The notes under the pieces: model-generated
What the model saw: only the letters and a program-made list of their open reading frames with translations
What the model was told of the DNA's origin: nothing
Databases searched by the model: none
Translations under genes and position numbers: made by a program
In this document: positions 1 through 11,785 of the stretch, piece after piece
How positions within the stretch are numbered: position 1 is the first letter of the stretch
How the letters are laid out: each line of letters starts with the position of its first letter
Assembly (NCBI GenBank): GCA_008694505.1
Contig: VZDJ01000056.1
Coordinates: forward strand, 3,104,461 to 3,168,460
DNA length: 64,000 bases
Reading direction: 5' to 3'
From: Cyanoderma ruficeps
Taxonomy: Eukaryota > Chordata > Aves > Passeriformes > Timaliidae

Positions 1-2565
1 ATAGACATCATTAGCTGGAGGCAGTGAAAGAATGGAGATTTTTCATCCAGTATTGGAGAAATAAATTTGTGTCCACAGGGCATAGGCATTGAGAGGAAAA
101 TAACTTATATGAAACCAAGGGCTGTAACAGCCTAATTTTGTTCTCTGGACCCAGGTAAATTTCATCCTAACACCATTAAATAAATATGTAATATGAAGTG
201 CAGTGGTATTTCCTGATTGATGATCTTGTTAGACTCCAAATAAACATATATCGTGCTCAAACTGTAATAACACAAGCTTAGTACATATAGAGGGAATTGC
301 ATCCAGCTACTAAATATGAAGAAAATGTACCAAAAGGGAATGACTTAGAGGAGAAGGAAATTTTCCTTTAGACTCAGGGATGATTCTGCTAATCTTTCCC
401 CTGGAAGATCGTCCTTCTCAGGACTTTACAGACATTTTTACATAATTTGTTTCTCAATATAATTTAAAAAAATAATAGAAGTCTTAGTGGTATAGAAACA
501 GACTTCAGGCCTTTAGCTATCTACTATCATTATGCTATAAGCTGAAAAACAACTCTTTTCTTTGCACCCTGTGTCACCTGAAAATATTTCTTCAATCTCA
601 AGAACTCTCTGGAGAGAAAAGCCCATATTTGTCAAACATTGTGGGAATAGGAGAACGAGTAATAATAGGAACAAGTTGCTTAATCACTACAGTTATCATT
701 GCTATTATTGTTCATTATTATGAATATAATTTTCTGTAACACCTGTGATGCGGCTGGAAATTTTCAGACACTTCAGTGCTTTCAATTTGTTCTGCAGAGT
801 TCATAATCCAAGGACTGAAGTTGGGGCAGAAAATATCAATCAGCGGTTTATGGGTAACAGCAGTTATGGATAAGCAAGCTGCCTTATAGCAACACAATCA
901 CACTCTTTTATAGGAGGGTTTATATGGAAGGCATGAAACTGATGAGCCCTGGATGACTGGACAGGGTGTAGGGTTTGGACTATGGTGTGATGGCCTAGAG
1001 CACAGATGGAGTGTTGTGCCATGAAATGCAGAGCTTGGAGCAGGTGTCTGGAAGCCTCTCATGGTTGAGACGTGAGAGTAAATGCATGGAAAGGGCACCA
1101 GAGTTTAGAAAGCTAAAATTTACTCCATGCAGAATGGGAGATTGGTTGAGGAATTCAGAACCTCAGTAAGGGCGGCTCTTCATGAGCCTTTGTCAGTGAA
1201 CCTGACACAGATTTCAGCATCACCCAGCTGAGAATTTGACAAGCAATTTCCAAATCCCCAGTGCTGGAGTCCCAAACAACTGCTCTTTCTGACTCTTGTG
1301 TAATTGTGATTATTGGCCTCTCCTTGAGGATGATCCAGCTACCTAGTCAAGGAATTGCAACAAAACTGTGCATCTCAGCTGACTTAGTTATAGAACCTGG
1401 AAAACAAATTCCCTCTGTTCTTGAGTGTCCCTAAGACAATTTTTGGTCCCACATCCTGAGTTTCTCCCCATAGAAAGGGCAGATATGTAAAATTGCTTCT
1501 TACTCAGCCTTAAATCCCATTTAAGACCCCAGAATAGATTTGGGATGATTGTGCTGAAAGAGTGATTTTCCCCTCTGATGGCTGAATCACTGCAACATCT
1601 GTGTTGAGCTACAGCACCACTCAGACACTGAGGAATGAGGGTGAAGATAAGAAATACGTAGCCAATACCTCTTTAAGAATCTACAAGAGTGAAGTAATAA
1701 AAAAGAAATACAGTAACTAAGATAATAAAAACATTATCTTACAAATTTGGTAGAAACTTTGCCTTAGGGATGCCACCTGGATGTGTTCCACTGACACAGC
1801 TGTTCAGATTTTTTTCCCTTTGCTGTATAAAAAATAGAGGCATCTTAACAGCTGTCTGGGTTAATTTTTTAATGCCTTCAGTAAGTAAAAATAAAGGCAA
1901 ATTACATGAATGAGCAAGGTGAAACTGCATCCACAGATGCTTTAAAAACTTTTCACAGTATTTCCTGGACCTCATCCACAGTAAATAAAGGTCTGCTGTC
2001 CATGGAAGGAGCTGAGTCAGAAGGGCAGGGGAGGCATTTTCATCAGTTTGCTGACCAGGTGTAGCATTATCTGTCCAGCATCTCTTCACTGTACAAAGGA
2101 AAGGCTCCTTTTGATCAGCGAAAATTGGCACACCTGGTCATATTGAAATCAGTCCACAGTCACCCCATTGATTTCACTGACATCACTAAAAATGTCATTA
2201 ATTAAAACAAGCAAACAAATGAAAAATCCCCATCCTAATTTTGCTTAAATCCAGTCATCCATTCTGGAGCTGTCAGTTCCATTGCCCGCCAGGGAACTAC
2301 TCCCTAAGAAGATAGTTGAAGGGAGAATGGGAACAGAGCTTGTAAGGGTGTCTGGATAGACACCCTTTTCCAATGAAAAATGTCGGTTTTTGTTATTTTC
2401 AAAATCACTGTATGGGGGAAGGGGGCAGGCAGAGGAGTCTGTGCTGATTTGTGCTGCCCCTCCTGACACACAGCACACTGACAGCATTCCAGGTTGAAAA
2501 GGAGTCAGGTTTAAAAGGGTGATGGAATGAAACAAGTGGGAGTCGTGATGTTTTTTGTTACCCAG
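1..2565. other. Intergenic sequence, nothing recognised
   Basis: AT-rich sequence with few CpGs and no long open frame on either strand. Frames longer than 100 codons here (for example on the minus strand at 1739-2131) show no motif, codon pattern or splice context that would mark a gene. I found no tRNA-like or LTR-like structure. The CpG-dense segment that follows stands out clearly against it. Confidence 0.6.
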
Positions 2566-2731
2566 TGTTTCACACACCTCTAGCGGCAAACCCTCTTCGT
2601 TGCCAAGACAACCCCGAAGAAATACGAAATCCAGAACAATACCCTGTGTACGAGGAGCCTCGTATTCTCTGGTGCACGCGTTCGTTGTGAATGTCAAGGG
2701 AAACACTGCCCTACCCTCCACAGCGACCCAG
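2566..2731 (+). other. CpG-dense segment with exon-like borders (candidate exon or regulatory element)
   Basis: The segment follows a T-rich acceptor (tttttt-gttacccag) and ends at a strong donor, CAG|GTAAGC. It has about ten CpGs in 166 nt by hand count, close to the number expected by chance composition, while the flanks are strongly CpG-depleted. One + frame (one leading base, then 55 codons) is open across the whole segment and ends in phase 0. A second frame is open for about 40 codons and then meets TGA. It also holds an X-box-like imperfect palindrome, GTTGCCAAGACAAC (2599-2612), and a perfect 7-bp inverted repeat with a 2-bp spacer, TACGAGGAGCCTCGTA (2649-2664). I do not recognise the encoded peptide. 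It could be a coding or non-coding exon, or a promoter or enhancer core. Confidence 0.35.
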
Positions 2732-5700
2732 GTAAGCCCAGGTAAAGTTATAGGTGATGTCTGTGAGATTATAATGACTTACATTTAGAGATTGTCGTTT
2801 GTCCTGGCAGCTACCAAAGCTCAAGGGCTGGCTCTGAGAGGCTGGGCACCGTATTCCTGCAGTGCAGCATTACCCAAGGCTGGCCAGGCGGCACCAGGAG
2901 GATTCCTGAGGCTGTCATACTAGAAAGTCAGGGCTGGGGCTCTGGCTGTTCTCTCCAGCCAGTGCTGCAAGTGAAGGTGTCTGCAGCAAGCAGGGAATGC
3001 CGGCCTGTGGTGATCTGCCTTTATAGCAGTTTTTAAAGATTTCTCAGGAAGCTGAATGCAAGGTTGTGCAGCCATAAAGGTCTTTTTGCTCCACGACTGG
3101 GATATACCGAGCTGTGCTCTCTCTCTCTAGGTCAAAGGAAATATAAGTGTGACTTAAACCTCTTTGCTTAAGATCTTGGCTCAATGCAGGACAGTGGAAG
3201 ATCTGGAGCTTTGGATTTGTTAATGCATATTTATTTAAACCAAATTAATGAACCTCAGACAAAGGTCCAGGAGGTCAGAATAAATATCTGCAGGGATGCT
3301 TATGGCACCCTTTCGCAAGCAGAAGCCTCAGGAACTTTTTTGTATCTCGAAGAAATGTTATGTGCAGTTTGCAAATTATAAGTTTTGCTTTTCCAAATCA
3401 TCTCCAAGTCATCTTTAAGATTCCCATTGTATTCTATTCCCTATAGTGACAGGTAATAAGTGATAACCTTTTTCTGAAGAATGATAGGAATACTCTTTTT
3501 GTTTGCTTGAAGTTGTCATTGACCTTCTTGTTAGGAATGGCTGCACCCTTAGGAAGTAATACCAGCTCCCCATTTGGTTAAAGTTCTTTGTTAAATAGGA
3601 GAGCAGCACTTGGAGCAGGGGACACTGGATTCCACATAGCAATGCATCTATTTTGCTGTGCACCCAGTGTGAGAACAAACCCATTTTAGCTGGCATTGAA
3701 TCATAGCAGCATCCCAAAAGTAAGGAGAAATGTCGACATCTTTTGCATCCTTTAGTTCTTTGGCTCTCTGCGGCCTCAGTTCTGTCCTTTTGTATCAGCT
3801 ACTTGTCAGATGTTCCCAGCAGGAAACTTGGCAGTGTTACAGGTGTATCCTGGTGAACGTGGTCTTTAAGTGGGCAGGGAACCCTGGGGGACTGCAGCCT
3901 GCTCTCTTCTGCTACACTTCTAGAACCACGTCGCATTCCTTCTTTTGCAATTGTGTGCTGAGATACAGCAACTCCAGGACTTTGGGCTCTGAAAGACAGG
4001 TAGCAAGCAGTGGTAGTTTGGTGTGACAGGAGCACCAAGCCAGCAGAACAAACCAGTTGGTGCTGGCAACTCCATGTTTATACTATTGACACATGGGGGT
4101 TTTAACCTGAGGGTAGTATGAGTTTAGTCCTGTAGGCTGAGCTCTGAAACTGTGTGGTATCAAGTGAAGCACAGTCAGCCAGAGATTCACTTCAGAAACA
4201 CTTTCCAGAATAAGATGCAGATGTAGATTAGCATTTGTGGAGCAGAGGGTCAAACTAATCAGTGCTAAAAAGCAAGTGTTGCATATTTGAGCATCATAAT
4301 GAGACACTCTGAAGCAGAGCTGGTTCTGCTTTCATGGCTCCATCAGCATGTCCAGAGCTTCAGCTTCCACGTCTGTGACAGTCTCTCTTGGGCTATGGGA
4401 GAAATCCCAGAAGCAACAGTTCTGCATTTTTTGTCTTCCTTTGTCTTCCTGAAGAACAAACTCTGCAGTGCACCAAGGACCATCACACCTTCAACTTGTT
4501 AAAAGACACATCCTGTTCATGCTTCGGGTGAAGCTTCCCTGAGCTCAGGCCACTCCGATCCTCTTTTAGCACCTTAGAAACAAACTGAAAGCTCCTGCTC
4601 AGGAACAAAGGAGTATGTGAAAGAACTGCAATTTCATAAACTATCGAGTGGGAGTTGGAGCTATTATAGAACATCCCGTTCCAAAAGGAAACAAATGACA
4701 GCCTGACGCTGCCGGGTAGTAGTGACGTGTGCGGCCGCAGAGTGAGTCAGTCTGTGTGAGATTCAGATATGGACCTAGAGGGAAAACATTTGTGGCAGGA
4801 GGACCGATCACATGCTCATAGATGGAATTACCTCAGCTCATTTTTCACGCGTGTGTTAATGTATTTGCTGCGCTTCTTCAGCAAAAGGCAAATAGCACAG
4901 AGGAAAAAGTCCCGTGTAGGAGCTGCTCTGTCTCTTCTTGCAGCCTCCTGCTTCCACCCACACTCCTGCACAGCCGGTGATAATGTATCACAAGCTGTGT
5001 TTTGGTATATCACTGTTTCGTTCAGTAAGATGGAATGTGTTGCTGTTATTTTTTGTTATTATTTGTGTTATTTGGAATCCCGAAACATTGGTCTAAAGGC
5101 ATAGGTGAATCAGACAATTAAGTGAATTATTGAGAAATTATCAGTGAACCGATGTCTTGCTTTAATAGCTTAGAGCTCAGCTGAATGCTTGTATTCATTT
5201 AAAAATGAAAACTGAAGCCTAAGGATCCTTTTAAGGCCTGCAAGGAGTCTGCAGAGCTGATTCTCTGGTACATGGGGAATGTGTAATGATGTATAAATTG
5301 TGAAATGAATTGGCTGTTTACTGCAAAATTATGGTGATCTCCTGGTTGTGGTCCAAAATAATAAACCTTGGCCAAGGTTTAAGGACAAGGAAGCTTTAGA
5401 AATAATTCTACCTTGAGATGTTCCTATCTCAGCTTTTTTCCACATTGTTTTACTCCTGCTCAGCCTTTTCCCAGCTGTATCTAAACAACTCTTCGTGTGA
5501 CTGCAGCAAGCCACATCAGGAACCGCTGGTGGTTAAGACTGTGAACAAAAAACCCTGTAAAATAGAAAGGATATTGTTTTTTTCTTTTTTTTTTGTGTAT
5601 GTGTTTTGTTTTGGTTTGGCTTTTGCTTCAACTAGATGAGTGCCTGATCAGCACTTCCCCCAGGAACAACAGCTCTGGCCCAGCTAAAAGGCCTGAGTGT

Positions 5701-6859
5701 TCTGTGGTGGGGGGAACACTGGCAGGGGCTGATGGTGGGAACTCTGTGACAGCGCTGCCACCAAAATCTGCAAATCATGAAACCGTAGCTGGTAAAACAT
5801 TGCTTCATTCAGCAGCAAAACAGAACAGCTGCTGTGTCTCTAGAAGAAAAAAAAAAAAAGGGGGGGGGGNGGGGGGGGGGATGTTATTTGGCTGCAAAGT
5901 ATGTAGCCAGGGTTGGAGGACAAACTGGGGAAAGGATTTGGGTTCAGGGTACAGAAGCCTCATGGACAAAAAATGCCTCAGAAAGCAGTATCAGAGATAT
6001 TTTCAGGTGTTTTCCATCTCTTGTGCTGAAATCTCATAAGCGTACATGACACTCCAAGGAGATTCAGCCAAATCTAAAGCAGAATTGCAGGCCTGAGTTT
6101 TAGTCTAACCCTCAAATAGCACCAAAGTAGTGAGCTGAGAGCAAAAGCAGAATTCTCCTTGCACTGGAAATGAGAAGTCTGATTTTTCCTCTCTATGTAC
6201 AATTGCCCTATTGATGCTTCAAAGCAATGTTGGACTGGGGGAGCTCACTTGTCACCCCTCCCCACTAGACATGGAGGGTTTGTGCTGGTGTAGCTGAAGT
6301 CCATAGGTGAGCAAACCGCTCTGGGATGGCTCTAACCACCAGCAGCATTAGAAGAAAATGGCTAGAAAAATGCTTTGTTAGACATTTTGTTTATGGTAAA
6401 GCCTTGGCAAACTAGGATGGCTGTTCCTGCCAAAGAGGGAAAGGGACTGGCCTGAAGTAGGTGGGGTGCCTATCTCCCCAAAACGGCAAGCTGAGAGCTG
6501 GAGCTCTCACCCCGAGCCACCATTATCTGCTGCATCCTTACATGTCCCTCCCTCTGCCCTGGCATGGGTACTCTCCTCTCTTATCAGTGAGGTGGCAGCA
6601 TTTCATTTGCACAGCTGAGTGCTCTTGAACTGACTCTGTGCATCCATCAAGGTCATGAAGTCATTCAATCCCTTGCTGAAGTAGCCTCTGGTCAGGAATA
6701 AAGGACTGCCTGCGATGCTGCTGGTGCAGCTTACAACACCAGAGGGATAACTTTCCTGCAGTCCTACAAAGTAGCTTTCCTGGAAGAGGTAATGGTTTGC
6801 CAGTATTGCAGAATGGTAATTTTAAAGCTATAAAGAGCTCTTATTGTAGTATCAAAGCA
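2732..6859. other. Intergenic sequence with a small CpG cluster
   Basis: No gene recognised. The one local feature is a tight CpG cluster at about 4700-4740 holding a TGACGTG half-CRE (4723-4729) and a GCGGCCGC octamer (4731-4738). An A/G homopolymer run with one undetermined base lies at 5847-5880. Short open frames here look random in composition. Confidence 0.5.
5847..5880 (+). repeat. A(13) followed by interrupted G(20) homopolymer
   Basis: Thirteen A (5847-5859) are followed by ten G, one N (5870) and ten more G. Long G runs on one strand are rare and can form quadruplexes. The N suggests the sequencing read or assembly was unsure of the run length here. Frames crossing this run give artificial lysine/glycine stretches and should not be trusted as coding. 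Confidence 0.9.
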
Positions 6860-7345
6860 GACTTGAAAACCGGCCTCGCCCTCTTTGTCCTGGCTCAGAT
6901 GCAGCGCCAACGCCGTCAAAGAAAAGGTGTTCACGGCATGTGCCGTGTCCCGGGGTAGCTGGCACAGGTAGTGGCAGCCGGCAGGGCTTTAGCACCACGC
7001 CGGGGATTCTAGGAGAGGATTTGCCTGCTGGCAGACATGAAAAACAGGGCTTCTGCAGCTGCTCCTCTGGTGGCTCACGGATGGCATCCGCCACAACAGA
7101 CCGCTTGATGCAGCCGTGCTGAGCGATGCTCCCACCGACACTCCCGGCCCTTTTCCTCGGCACAAAGCCCCACTCCCGGCGAATGCCAAGGGTAGCCCGA
7201 GGAGGGCTGCGAGGGGCTGATGTCACTGCCCAGCCCGCTGGCGTGACTCATGCGGGGAACAGAGAGCTCTTCATGGGCCGTGGAAAACACGAGCCCGTGG
7301 GAGGGCCTCGCTCCAGGAGGGAATGAGACGAAGGTGAGGGAATAA
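6860..7345. promoter_or_regulatory. Orphan CpG island
   Basis: About 32 CpGs in roughly 490 bp by hand count, with GC content near 60%, giving an observed/expected ratio near 0.7. The flanks are CpG-poor. It contains a CRE-like TGATGTCA (7219-7226) and a perfect AP-1 site TGACTCA (7245-7251) 18 bp apart. No convincing exon starts in it on either strand. The overlapping frames of 60-124 codons on both strands are what GC-rich DNA gives by chance. The likely role is a distal enhancer, or the promoter of an unannotated or non-coding transcript. It lies about 31 kb upstream of the SLC6A6 promoter. Confidence 0.55.
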
Positions 7346-10300
7346 CCCAGGGAGCTCGAGGAGGGGCCACACCTCAGCCAGCAGCACTGAGAGTTGGAAG
7401 GAGGTCACCTCCTATTTCGGATTTTTTCCCTTGGGTTGTTTTGAGCAATTCTGCTCTTGCTTTAAGAAAGGATCAGGGCGGGGGAGGATGGATGTTTTTG
7501 AGAGGAATTCCCTGCACCTTGAGCTGCCTGAATTAGTCAGGGGCAGGGAAAATAGAGCAGAGGAGGATGGTACGTGTCCTGAAAGATGTGTAGGCAGGGA
7601 GCTCAGGCTCCCCCAGCAGCACAAGCAGTCGCGGCTGAAGCACATCCCTCAATAGGGTGCCTCTGTAGGAGTGTCTCACTGCCCCTAATTCACACTGTTG
7701 GAGGTGCACAGCACCAGGGCAGCATCCTTAACAAGGCCCAGCTAAAGCAAATTCCATGAATGAGAACAGGGATAACCAAACCTGCTGCCACCAGACAAGT
7801 GAGGGGATTCACCATGCCTGCCAGCAGCGTTATGTTGTTAGAGGGGAAAGGGAGTCAGCTGCAGAGCTGGTGCTGCTGCCTCGCAGGGAATGGGCTCACG
7901 GCACCACTTCTCTGTTTGTAAAGTCATATTCCAAAAGTGACAGCACTTGTGGTCATGGTAACATGGACAGTGGTTTTTAAGCACTTCCAAAAGTGTTTTG
8001 CGATTGCCTAAAATAAAGGATCAAGTACTGATGATGATAGAACGTGTTATATCTAATTATATGAGCCCTGAAACTGGCCATTTCCCCTTTCTTCCATCAT
8101 TCTGATATAACTGGGTCCAGGAAGACTCTCACAAAAGAAATACTGTTTCTGTGAACAACTCCATGCAACCCGTTTTTGCAGATTTTCATTGAATGTTCAG
8201 AACTAGCAAATTGAAATAATCCTACAAATTTATATGGAGTCTAAACTGGCCACTGCATCTGATTCTTCTAAATTGTTCTTTTATATCTGCAAGGAACCAA
8301 GTGAAACTTTCAGATTTAAATGCCATTGAACTGTAGAACTTGGAAAATTCAGATTCTACTGTACATCAGCTTCTGAGCCTGAAATTAAGATTTGTTATTC
8401 TGACTGCACATGCTGGGAATCAGGATGAATAGCAAACATGCAAATTCAGTCCTTAATTACGAACCACATGGAATCAAAAATAGACAAGCCAGTTCCATTA
8501 ATGGAGAGGAAGGCAGAAGCACTGCGTGTGATTTTCTATAGAAGTGAGGTCACACTTGAATGTGGATATGATTGTCAGGATTTTGTAAAGATGCTCACAA
8601 ACTGCAAGGTTTCATGGACTTTCTCGTGACCAGAGATTTGCACCGTATTTACTATTTTCTATTCACTATTATCACTTTTCTCTAATAGAATCAGAAAAAC
8701 AATGTCAGGTGACTGGTACAATTGATCAACATATCTAATGAATAGCCAGGACTGAATAGTGGGGCAAAGGGACAGTGAATGCGTTCAAGTGGGAAAGTGA
8801 TGGCCCATGATTTTTCTGGGAAACAAATACATTTTGAAAAATATCAGCTTTAGTTTTTGAACTCACTAAGATAGGGTCATGTGCTAAATTTGCAATTAAT
8901 ATTATTTTAAAGAATAGATCAAACAGCTCAAGCAGATTTCCTCTAACTGACAAGTTCCATTAAACAAGAAACTTCATTCTTAGTAGGAGATTTTAATATA
9001 ACACTGAGAACAGAGAACAAAACAATGAATGGAAACATATCAGCAGTCAATTTCCTGAGTATTCAAGCCTGCATTATACTTTGTTCTTTGCTACAGCCAC
9101 GGCTCTGTAATTATGAAGTGTATTCATGGGACTTTTTCCTATTGACACTCAGCATGAGTGTGGCTGGAAAGAGATTAAGCTTTTGTGGCAGCCATTTGAA
9201 TTTGTCTAACTAAAAACAACCTGCAAGGCTGTGGGGAGCTGTGTGTCTCAGGGGATTTGTGATGGTCTGCAGAAGCTGTGGGTCACAGGTTCAGACCTGT
9301 GTGTTGGGTGTGTGAGGGCCCGTAGCACTGGGCCACTGTGGCTGCAGTCACTGGCACAGCCAAGAAGCAGTGGCTGATGATGGAGCAGATGCTTCAAGTT
9401 GTTCCTGTGTTGTATGACTAAGATGGGCTTGTTGGACCATGCATGGCAACCCTGGGTAAGCCATTGCTTATTGGCTTTTCCTCAGAAAAGGAACTCTGTT
9501 CCTGCAGGACTTCATTTAGTCTTTCTTGTAGACATTATTGCTGCTTCTCAAGTGATACTCCAAGATAATTCTAGCCAGGTTATACCCTCTCCATTCTACT
9601 AGTGGAGCCTCATTTTGTTACTAGCCGTTGTCTTTGTGCCTCTCATGGACTCCATGCCTGGGAATCCAATGCTGTGTGTGATTTCTGGGGACCAGCCTCT
9701 CAACAGCTTTCTGTGCAGGTTTGCCTCTCTGCAGGTGATATGGAGAGATGTAGTGGTGAGTGTGGAGCAGTGCCTGGAGCCTGCTGGTCATGGCTGTGAG
9801 GAAGGAACAGGAGTAGTATGTGGCAAGTGGACTGCAGGGACAGGGAACTATGAGCTGGTAGCATCTCGAATCTGAGGAAATCCAGAATGTTCATGTTAAC
9901 TCTTCTGGAGCCTTGAGTTCATTTGTAGTAACCTGGAGTCCCCTTTCCACAGCTGGTCAAAGCTGTGCCCATCCACTATCCAGGCAGGAAATATCTCTCT
10001 CAGGGTGCACCATACTTCTTTGCTGTTTGGTGCAAGTGTGGGCAGCAATTCAGCTCCTCAGCTTCTGGCCTTGCTTCAGCCCTCGGATTTGGGCAGGCAC
10101 CATGTCTTTTTACACGATTCCCTGTTTCTGTGTAAACAACCGCTTTAGCCAAAGATGTAAAACCAGAATCCTGTTTACTTAGGCTCCTTTGCAGTCCTAT
10201 AGAGCAGGAGAAGCAGTGCTGGTGTTGTGGCTCAGCTCCAAATCAGGTAATTGCTGTGCATTCTGCCCTACTTACACACCCCCCATAGTTTCAATTAGAA

Positions 10301-11436
10301 TAATTGTTTTCATTTTTCTTTCCTGCTCTGTCAAGTATTAATACAGTTGCTGTTAAGCTGCTCGTGTGGTCCCTCACCTAGGTGTTGTGTTTCCATGGTA
10401 AAGACAGACATCCTCGTGTGCATACCTGGACCGAATCCCCACTGGCACAGACTGATGTAATTCCATAATAGAGCTGTGTTGATTTGCACCACATGAAGAC
10501 ACAGTTTTTCTATGCAGAGAGCCACATCCTTCTCTCTAATTAAAGGCTCTGTATGAATGCCTATGATCTATTTATTTTTCTACTCACTCTTCAGCTTTGC
10601 AAGTAACATGAAGTTTGGGTAGTAGTTCACACTTCTGGTTACAGTGGTGGTCTCTAGAGAATACAACATGCCCCCTTTTAATGTGCTTCCCCCCAGCTGT
10701 TCAAGAGTGGATCTATAGGGATATCTGAGCTCTTTCACTCTTGGCTGTAGTGTGGTAGATAGAGTTCATAGTGTGTGATATTTTATGTTATGAATTGCTG
10801 GAAAATGTGTTCTTTGGAAACAAATCTCTCTAAATTTATCAGGAGAATTAAGAACGTGGAAGGATGCCTGAAAGCTACAGAGCAACAGGAGATTACATGC
10901 TTGCAGCTAAAGCCACCTGGCATATTGAGCATTCATGTTCACAGCTGAGGGCTCCAGCACTTATTACGCTGTTTATGTGATCAGGAGAGCCTTCTTTTCA
11001 TCTGATAAAGAACTAGGCTTGAAATGGCACGTGTTTGGGCTGGTGGGCTCTGTGTCACACACTGGGGTGAGGTTTGCTGTCTGATTTTCTAGTCTGTCAC
11101 GTGGCCTATCAGATGGTTATCAGCATCATATGCATGTGCTGAAAGAATTGATGTTTGTGTGCATGAAGGCTTGAGCAGATCATGGGTTGGGTTGCTCTGC
11201 TGCTCAAGGCTGTGGTGACTGGTGTCATGGAGACCTTTCTAGTGACTTTGCAGGGAATACAAGTAAGCTGTTATATTTATGTAAAATAAGCAGGCATTGC
11301 CTTTCCCAGCACACCTATTGGACAGTTTTCTGAAATGTACAGAATGCATTCATGGCTTAGTTCTCAGCAGACAAAGAAACTGGGAGCAGATCCTTTGCAA
11401 ACATTGAGTTGACTCACATGGGAGGCAGTGGAGTTG
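7346..11436. other. Intergenic sequence, nothing recognised
   Basis: Mostly AT-rich and CpG-poor. I see no open frame with coding character, no repeat boundary and no tRNA-like structure. Ordinary bird intergenic DNA as far as the sequence shows. Confidence 0.5.
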
Positions 11437-11785
11437 CCTACCTGTACGAAGGAAAGTGACACAGAGTCCCCAGGCAGTGCAAAGGACAGTGGCTTTATTG
11501 CAAAAACCAGGCCTTTTTAAGCAGTTAGCCAGTTATCAGTTCACATAGTTTTAAGGCACAACAAGCCCAAGCCAACCAACCACCATGCACCATGATGTGG
11601 ACATGGGGCAGTCACACAGCCCCTCTCACACGTCTCTCACCTCTCTCATGTGTCTCTATTCTTCCAGCTGAGTCATCCTCCCATAGTTCCCTTCTACTTA
11701 GCCTAAGTAGCAACCCTGAGCCATGATTTTACAAGGGTAACAAGGCCCTTATTTTATAAGGCTTTACCTATATGCAACACCTACC
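11437..11785 (-). mobile_element. Solo LTR of an endogenous retrovirus, with 6-bp target-site duplication
   Basis: The element runs from 11443 (TGTACG...) to 11779 (...GCAACA), 337 bp with TGT/ACA ends. It is flanked by identical hexamers CCTACC at 11437-11442 and 11780-11785. Read on the minus strand it has the order expected of an LTR: a U3-like part, an A/T-rich promoter-like stretch (complement of 11512-11520), the polyadenylation signal AATAAA (complement of 11494-11499), then a short U5-like tail with CACTGCCTGGGGACTCTGTG. No gag, pol or second LTR lies nearby, so it is a solo LTR left by recombination between two LTRs. A 6-bp duplication is typical of class II (beta/ERVK-like) and some alpha-like avian elements. 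The class assignment is inference. Confidence 0.85.
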
